Assembly (NCBI GenBank): GCA_031278025.1
Contig: JAITLF010000284.1
Span: 1 to 8,532, forward strand
Direction: 5' to 3'
Source of the DNA: Treponema sp.
GTDB taxonomy: Bacteria > Spirochaetota > Spirochaetia > Treponematales > Breznakiellaceae
Length of the DNA stretch: 8,532 nucleotides
This document shows, piece by piece, positions 5,207 to 8,532 of the stretch. Below the pieces are notes generated by a model. The model did no database searches and was not told the origin of the DNA. It saw only the letters and a program-made list of their open reading frames with translations. Position 1 is the first letter of the stretch, and every line of letters begins with the position of its first letter. Made by a program: the position numbers and the translations under genes.

Positions 5207-6310
5207 TCACGGCGCGGGATATTCGATACGGCGGAGGAGCCGTTTCATCGGACCGGGGATGAGAAAACCAGAGCGGCGGATCATGGGAGTATCCCGGCGC
5301 TCGGTCCAAGCGCCCCGCTCGTCCCGGATGTACTCGTACCGGATGTACTCGTACCGGACATCCGTTTCCGTCGTGTCCTTGCTGCCGGCCCCGCCGCCGG
5401 GAACCTGACCGGCCCTATCCTCCACCTGGCAGTTGCCGGAAAAACGGATCAGCAACCCCTCCTCATCCCATTGGAAGGTAAAACGGCCAAAGCCCGTTGG
5501 CTGCGGGGCCTCGGCATCAAGAGGGAAGTCCCGCTGAAGACGCTCCCAATACCGGGGCCGGCCCTTTTCAACATAGAGGGCGGAGTATTCCCCGGCGGAA
5601 GTAACAATCCCGGAAATATTCCCCATGCTGTCGTAGTGGTACGCCTCGGTAAACTCCTCTCCGCTTGATAAATCCCTTCGTAAAAAACGCGAGATCCGTC
5701 CTCCGGGCGCTTCATACCGGTATGCGAAAACCACCAGCGCATTCCCGTCCCGATCGTACCAGATTTCCGTAGCCCCGGCAGCCTCGTATTCAATCATCGT
5801 AAAATACACGTTTTCTCCCCGGCGTATTCTGATAAGGGATGGAAAGGAGTCTTGACCGTCGATTTTGTATCCAATAACGAGAATATCCCAGGATGTCTGG
5901 GATGCCGGCGTCTCCGGCGTTATGGTGAAGTCCCGGATACGGCCATTGCGCACAAAACGGGCTTGGACCTGAAAAAAAACGCCGTCCCTCAACAGGGGAA
6001 ACTCCGAAAGAAACCCCTCGCCGTTCCGCCTAACCGTCAGTTCCGCTGCCGGCCCCTCCGCCGGGTCTTCGCGGTCCCTGATAAGGGTAAGGGCCGAACC
6101 GCCCAGCCGGTGGGGCAAAGAAAAGGCATCGGGGGGTATGGCGGGGGGCCAGTCCGGACGCCAGAAGACCTCCCCGGACAGCGCGGCTTCATACACGGAA
6201 AGAACCGGGAAAAAATCGGCGGCTTCCGTAACGGGCGTTTCCCCCTCTTCCGCCCCGGCGAAAAAGGGCGCCAAAAGAATGAAGGCAATACAGCAGGCCG
6301 AACGAACCAT
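5207..6310 (-). CDS. Secreted protein with YD-repeat-like motifs, unknown function
   Basis: The product has 367 residues. Residues 1-20 (MVRSACCIAFILLAPFFAGA) form a signal peptide with a likely signal peptidase I site after AGA. No lipobox is seen, so the mature protein should be periplasmic or exported. The mature part has repeated beta-rich segments of the kind found in YD/Rhs-type repeats: EIWYDRDGNALVVFAYRYE (182-200), AYHYDSMGNISGI (223-235) and FQWDEEGLLIRFSG (279-292). No toxin tip or catalytic motif is apparent. A 15-base tandem duplication (5326-5355) repeats five codons, giving RYEYI twice. The gene starts 24 bases after the ligase gene, with only a weak Shine-Dalgarno. The long frame on the opposite strand (5852-6814) is a shadow of GC-rich coding sequence. 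Confidence 0.8.
   Translation of the reverse strand: MVRSACCIAFILLAPFFAGAEEGETPVTEAADFFPVLSVYEAALSGEVFWRPDWPPAIPPDAFSLPHRLGGSALTLIRDREDPAEGPAAELTVRRNGEGFLSEFPLLRDGVFFQVQARFVRNGRIRDFTITPETPASQTSWDILVIGYKIDGQDSFPSLIRIRRGENVYFTMIEYEAAGATEIWYDRDGNALVVFAYRYEAPGGRISRFLRRDLSSGEEFTEAYHYDSMGNISGIVTSAGEYSALYVEKGRPRYWERLQRDFPLDAEAPQPTGFGRFTFQWDEEGLLIRFSGNCQVEDRAGQVPGGGAGSKDTTETDVRYEYIRYEYIRDERGAWTERRDTPMIRRSGFLIPGPMKRLLRRIEYPAP
5326..5355. repeat. Tandem 15-bp duplication inside the secreted-protein gene
   Basis: GGATGTACTCGTACC occurs twice back to back (5326-5340 and 5341-5355) with no mismatch. It is in frame and doubles the residues RYEYI. This is most simply a recent replication-slippage event, and copy number could vary without breaking the frame. 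Confidence 0.95.
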
Positions 6311-6334
6311 AGGTACCAGTATAGCCTACCGCGC

Positions 6335-7138
6335 CTATCGTTTGTAGAGCCATTCAGGAGACGCAAACCGCGTAACGGCCAGTTCCCAGGCCCGCCCATC
6401 CTCGGCAGGCGCCGGGCCGCCGGGATAGGCCGGCGCGGAAAGAGGAACGGCAAATTCCAGGCCCAAAGCGAGACGGAACCCCTCGATCATGGCGGCCTCG
6501 GTCTCCCCAAACCCCACGGAAAGCCCCTGGGCGCGGAGGCTGGTAACCCGCGCCGTTACGTCCCGCATAAGCCGGCCTTTCATCTTCTCTTCCGGAACCT
6601 TAAGCAGGCTGAACATAAGGCCCACGTCCAAATCCAGAAGCACGGTACCATGCTGAAGGACCGCGTTCATGCGCCGGGTTTGGGCGTTGCCCGAAATCTT
6701 CCGGTCCCCGCAGAGGATATCATTGATAGGCGCAAACCGGGCGCGCAGCCCAAGAAGGGCAAGCCCCCGGATGAGGCCCCCGCAGAGGATACGGTACGAA
6801 TCATGGATGGATGATCCCGCCAGGGGATGACCGGACGGAAGGATGATGCTGTAGGTAAGTTCCGCATGGTGAAAGACCGCTCCGCCGCCGGTGATGCGCC
6901 GTATGACATCCACCCCCCGGTCTTTGCAGGCTTGGGTATCCACCTCTTCCTCCAGCCCCTGGAAGTAACCTACCGAAACCGCCTGGGGCGCCCAGCCGTA
7001 AAACCGCAAAACCGGCAGGGCGCCCCGTTGGGCCGCCGATTCCAGGAGGGCTTCGTCCAGCCCCATGTTGTAATAGCAATCATGGAAGCCCGTTTGCAGG
7101 AGCCGTACCGGATACGGCTTCCCCGGCGTTTCGTTCAT
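6335..7138 (-). CDS. Lipoate/biotin protein ligase family protein (LplA-like, BPL_LplA_LipB fold)
   Basis: This 267-residue protein belongs to the LplA/LipB/BirA fold. The lipoyl-AMP or acyl-binding signature RRITGGGAVFHHAELTYS lies at 80-97. NDILCGDRKISGNAQ at 139-153 holds the conserved lysine (Lys147), and LQHGTVLLD follows at 161-169. The N-terminal NMGLDEALLE (24-33) is also typical. LplA activates lipoate with ATP and transfers it to lipoyl domains of 2-oxoacid dehydrogenases and GcvH. The ACF..P..YE cysteine motif I associate with LipM octanoyltransferases is absent (APINDI instead), favouring lipoate ligase. No LplA accessory C-terminal domain is present, so a separate partner may be needed. 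ATG at 7136-7138 follows AAGGAAA. It is the first gene of the minus-strand group. Confidence 0.9.
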   Translation of the reverse strand: MNETPGKPYPVRLLQTGFHDCYYNMGLDEALLESAAQRGALPVLRFYGWAPQAVSVGYFQGLEEEVDTQACKDRGVDVIRRITGGGAVFHHAELTYSIILPSGHPLAGSSIHDSYRILCGGLIRGLALLGLRARFAPINDILCGDRKISGNAQTRRMNAVLQHGTVLLDLDVGLMFSLLKVPEEKMKGRLMRDVTARVTSLRAQGLSVGFGETEAAMIEGFRLALGLEFAVPLSAPAYPGGPAPAEDGRAWELAVTRFASPEWLYKR

Positions 7139-7176
7139 AGGTTTTCCTTATATTGATGATTTTTCCGTCCCTGGGG

Positions 7177-7204
7177 CGTATAAAGGCGCCTTTATGACCC
7201 GCAA
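7177..7204 (-). promoter_or_regulatory. Candidate promoter with a 16-bp palindrome between -35 and -10
   Basis: On the minus strand TTGCGG (7204-7199) and TATACG (7182-7177) are 16 bases apart and correctly placed for the ligase gene, with the start near 7170 and a 31-base leader. Between them, ATAAAGGCGCCTTTAT (7180-7195) is a perfect 16-bp palindrome. A dimeric repressor bound there would block the promoter. The palindrome is directly visible. The promoter hexamers are weak matches. Confidence 0.4.
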
Positions 7205-7236
7205 AGGCTCCCGGCACACGTCCCGCATCACCACCC

Positions 7237-7265
7237 AAAAAAGAGCGGTTTCCCGTCAGGAAACC
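7237..7265 (-). terminator. Intrinsic terminator for minus-strand transcripts entering from the repeat array
   Basis: On the minus strand GGTTTCC (7265-7259) pairs with GGAAACC (7253-7247) around a 5-base loop, followed by GCTC and six T residues (7242-7237). This would stop RNA coming from the GC-rich island and the 21-bp array before it reaches the ligase promoter. It is the main hint that the array is transcribed on the minus strand. Confidence 0.65.
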
Positions 7266-7425
7266 AGGGCTCCGCCCCCTCCATTTTTATGGGAGGTCCG
7301 GCGGGCCCCTGGTCCCCCGGCGGGGTGCGGGGCAACGCCCCGCGGGGAGCAGAGAGAGGCCCGCGGGGACCGGGCGGCGCCCCCGGCGAGTCCGAGCGGA
7401 TCCCCGCCGGGAGTCCACACCATAC
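7266..7425. repeat. GC-rich palindromic island (intergenic repeat-like)
   Basis: This stretch of about 160 bases is far richer in GC than its surroundings. It holds several nested inverted repeats: GCGGGGC (7327-7333) pairs with GCCCCGC (7337-7343) around a 3-base loop, and CCCGGCG near 7382-7388 pairs with CGCCGGG near 7405-7411. CCGGCGGG/CCCCCGG-type arms near 7298-7324 add more pairing. The look is that of dispersed palindromic intergenic repeats in many gut bacteria, but copy number elsewhere cannot be seen here. Frames through it are rich in Pro, Arg and Gly and unlikely to be genes. Confidence 0.6.
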
Positions 7426-7542
7426 ATGATGGCTGGATACGTTTCCAAATTCGATCGCAAAGGCTCATTGTTCGACCGCAAAGGCTCCCGTTTCAATCAG
7501 AAAGGCTCATTGTTCGACCGGAAAGGCTCCCGTACTGATTAA
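7426..7542 (+). CDS. Possible short repeat peptide at the head of the array (doubtful)
   Basis: A 38-codon frame starts ATGATGGCTGG and ends TAA at 7540-7542. After an eight-residue head (MMAGYVSK) it reads FDRKGSL, FDRKGSR, FNQKGSL, FDRKGSR, TD, a clean 7-residue repeat produced by the first 21-bp units. GGGAG at 7409-7413 lies 12 bases upstream, rather far for a Shine-Dalgarno. The same reading frame continues in the array as (L)DQERSI-type heptads but is broken by stops at 7540, 7561, 7582 and 7756. It may be a real small peptide, the 5' relic of a longer repeat gene, or a chance result of the repeat length being divisible by three. Confidence 0.25.
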   Translation: MMAGYVSKFDRKGSLFDRKGSRFNQKGSLFDRKGSRTD

Positions 7543-8241
7543 GAACGCTCCATTGCTGATTAAGAATGCCCCATTGCTGATTAAGAATGCCCCATTGCTG
7601 ATTATGAACGCCCCATTCCTGATCATGAACGCTCCATTCTTGATCAGGATCGCTCCATTCTTGATCAGGAAAGCTCCATTCTTGATCAGGAGCGCTCCAT
7701 TATTGATCAGGAGCGCTCCATTTCTGATCAGGAATACTCCAGTTTTTCCCCCGAATAACTCATTTTTTCCCCCGAACGCTCCATTGCTGATCAAGAATGC
7801 TCCATTGCTGATCAAGAATGCTCCATTGCTGATCAAGAATGCTCCATTCCTGATCAAGAATGCTCCATTCTTGATCAGGAACGCTCCATTCTTGATCAGG
7901 GACGCTCCATTCTTGATCAGGAACGCTCCATTCTTGATCAGGAACGCTCCATTCTTGATCAGGAGCGCTCCATTTCTGATCAGGAATACTCCAGTTTTTC
8001 CCCGAACGCTCCATTTTTGCCCCCGAATGGTCCATTTTTGCCCCCGAATGCTCCATTTTTGCCCCCGAATGCTTCATTTTTGCCCCCGAATGCTTCATTT
8101 TTGCCCCCGAATTTCGCGTTCGGGCCTTTGAACAAGACGCGCGGGTCCCCGGATATTTCATTTTTGCCCCCGAAACAGGGTGTTTTTGCCCCAAATACCC
8201 TTTTTTTGCCCCAAAATACGGCGTTGGGGCCTTAGAATATG
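7445..8241. repeat. Tandem array of about 38 degenerate 21-bp units
   Basis: Units keep a 21-bp phase for 797 bases. Four kinds occur in order. (1) 7445-7528: units ending AAAGGCT with TTCGACCG. (2) 7550-7738 and 7781-7990: units CCATTcTTGATC plus AGGAACGCT, many with TGATCA. (3) 7739-7780 and 7991-8010: CCAGTTTTTCCCCCGAA variants. (4) 8011-8115: CCATTTTTGCCCCC plus GAATGCT. Degenerate units run on to 8241. Only three units break the length: 22 and 20 bases at 7739-7780, which cancel, and 20 bases at 7991-8010, which lacks one C. Because the unit is a multiple of three, frames stay open on both strands. Copy identity falls towards both ends, typical of a minisatellite that grows in the middle. 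Confidence 0.95.
7507..8231 (-). pseudogene. Possible heptapeptide-repeat gene on the minus strand, interrupted by one base (doubtful)
   Basis: Read on the minus strand the array gives heptads with Phe at position 7: GPNAVF, WGKKRVF, GAKTPCF, GDPRVLF, KGPNAKF, then GGKNEAF and GGKNGAF copies, then LIRNGAL, LIKNGAF and LISNGAF copies ending at a TGA (7509-7507). The frame is free of stops from 8231 to 7983 and, in the shifted register, from about 8072 to 7510. The two parts join if one C is restored in the 20-base unit 7991-8010. Phe is kept in the degenerate units as TTT or TTC, which hints at selection on this strand. No good start codon with a Shine-Dalgarno was found; TTG codons at 8135 and 7857 are the only candidates. 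It could equally be a non-coding minisatellite. Confidence 0.25.
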
Positions 8242-8362
8242 ACGCCTATGCCTCCGCCTATCATGCACCCGTCGAATAAATCTTTATTTCGAATAATTCC
8301 CTTGATAGGGGCTGTTCCATCGAACCGGAGGTTCGCACCGTGCGCGTTTAGCGCACCGTCAA
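8242..8362. other. Intergenic stretch between array and right-edge genes, with two hairpins
   Basis: No gene is supported. CGAACC (8321-8326) pairs with GGTTCG (8330-8335) around GGA. GTGCGC (8340-8345) pairs with GCGCAC (8351-8356) around GTTTA. Both lie just downstream of the minus-strand mini-ORF. Neither has a T-run, so they are not clear intrinsic terminators. Short frames here lack ribosome-binding sites. Confidence 0.5.
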
Positions 8363-8416
8363 TTAGTTTTGGACCAGCTCATTTACCAGGGTAATCTCCG
8401 TTCGTACTTCGCCCAT
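8363..8416 (-). CDS. 17-codon mini-ORF resembling the N-terminus of a clan AA aspartic protease
   Basis: The frame reads MGEVRTEITLVNELVQN and stops with TAA at 8365-8363. It has a strong ribosome-binding site: TAAGGAG at 8429-8423, six bases before the ATG, in which the TAA is the stop of the preceding gene. The pattern MGEVR.EI.L.N matches how many clan AA (retropepsin-like) aspartic proteases begin, and the gene just upstream on this strand is the end of such a protease. It may be the start of a second, truncated paralogue (a remnant lacking the DTGA active-site segment), or a short translated peptide. Confidence 0.45.
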   Translation of the reverse strand: MGEVRTEITLVNELVQN

Positions 8417-8426
8417 AGCGTACTCC

Positions 8427-8532
8427 TTACATAATCGCATTATAGATATCGGGGCCGTGAGCGCCGACAACTTTCTGCTTCTTGGGGTGAACCATCAGGT
8501 CCATCCCTTCCAGGGGGAACGCGCCCAGCAGG
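8427..8532 (-). CDS. Clan AA (retropepsin-like) aspartic protease, C-terminal fragment (5' end outside window)
   Basis: The last 34 full codons are visible, ending with TAA at 8429-8427. LLGAFPLEGMDLMVHP followed by KKQKVV is the C-terminal signature of small bacterial and archaeal clan AA aspartic proteases, where LLG followed by LE..DL.VdP is conserved. These proteins are about 110-140 residues long and carry one DTGA active site per chain, dimerising to form the protease. That site is outside the window, so activity cannot be judged. The stop codon is part of the Shine-Dalgarno of the mini-ORF that follows, implying a shared transcript. Confidence 0.7.
   Translation of the reverse strand, partial: LLGAFPLEGMDLMVHPKKQKVVGAHGPDIYNAIM

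Noticed and set aside
5852..6814. Long plus-strand open frame of about 320 codons
   Set aside because: It lies opposite the secreted-protein and ligase genes, which have clear motifs, a signal peptide and start sites. Its product is rich in Arg, Gly and Pro, as expected for the shadow of GC-rich coding sequence.
7194..7538. Plus-strand frame of 114 codons beginning MTRKGSR
   Set aside because: It runs through the terminator, the GC-rich island and the first array units, has no Shine-Dalgarno, and shows repeat-driven, biased composition.
8011..8115. G-quadruplex array from GGGGG runs on the minus strand
   Set aside because: G-runs are 16 bases apart, too far for usual quadruplex loops.
7553..8131. 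Plus-strand frame of 192 codons of PFLIRNA-type heptads
   Set aside because: It starts at a TTG inside the array with no ribosome-binding site. Open frames are expected in any frame of a 21-bp repeat lacking stops, and neither end shows non-repeat protein sequence.
7760..8194. Minus-strand frame of 144 codons (GAKMKHS, then DQEWSVP heptads)
   Set aside because: It starts at TTG without a Shine-Dalgarno and changes register relative to the better-conserved Phe-ending heptads. Treated as a by-product of repeat length.
7445..8241. CRISPR array
   Set aside because: Units are contiguous 21-mers with no unique spacers, and no cas genes are present.
8246..8278. Tiny minus-strand frames near the array end
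   Set aside because: They are ten to about twenty codons long, with no convincing ribosome-binding site or family likeness.

Overview
The window looks like chromosome from a spirochaete of the Treponema lineage, possibly a gut-associated treponeme. This is an inference from protein resemblance, from the order infC-rpmI-rplT followed by a coiled-coil gene and zapA, and from the mix of a moderate-GC ribosomal operon with GC-rich accessory genes. I could not run a database search.

Layout. Positions 1-307 are the right end of an IS3-family insertion sequence (3' part of the transposase plus its terminal inverted repeat). A good sigma-70-type promoter at 388-416 then drives a plus-strand operon: infC (498-1013, TTG start), rpmI (1023-1223), rplT (1253-1612), a coiled-coil ZapB-like gene (1617-2099), zapA (2109-2438), and probably, with no terminator seen between, manA (2502-3770) and a UPF0178/DUF188 gene (3767-4282) that overlaps manA by 4 bases. 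The operon therefore joins translation initiation, the large ribosomal subunit, divisome assembly and mannose/fructose 6-phosphate interconversion.

A 105-base folded palindromic element (4280-4384) separates these genes from a convergent minus-strand group and carries the stop codons of both flanking genes. Read in their own direction, the minus-strand genes are a lipoate/biotin ligase-family protein (7138-6335), a secreted YD-repeat-like protein (6310-5207), a small charged protein (5159-4908), and, after a 248-base leader, a cytoplasmic parvulin PpiC (4659-4381). A textbook intrinsic terminator abuts the ppiC Shine-Dalgarno, and its loop is complementary to that Shine-Dalgarno, which suggests attenuation.

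Positions 7139-8362 hold no convincing gene. They contain a 16-bp palindrome in the likely ligase promoter, a minus-strand terminator, a GC-rich palindromic island (about 7266-7425), and a large array of about 38 units of a 21-bp repeat (7445-8241). The array contains a duplicated 11-unit supermodule and has long open frames on both strands. The right edge (8363-8532) carries, on the minus strand, the C-terminus of a clan AA (retropepsin-like) aspartic protease and a 17-codon mini-ORF that resembles the N-terminus of that same family.

The most unusual items are the 21-bp array, the terminator/anti-Shine-Dalgarno arrangement at ppiC, the folded element at 4280-4384, and the protease-family mini-ORF. 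I did not recognise a defence or CRISPR system.
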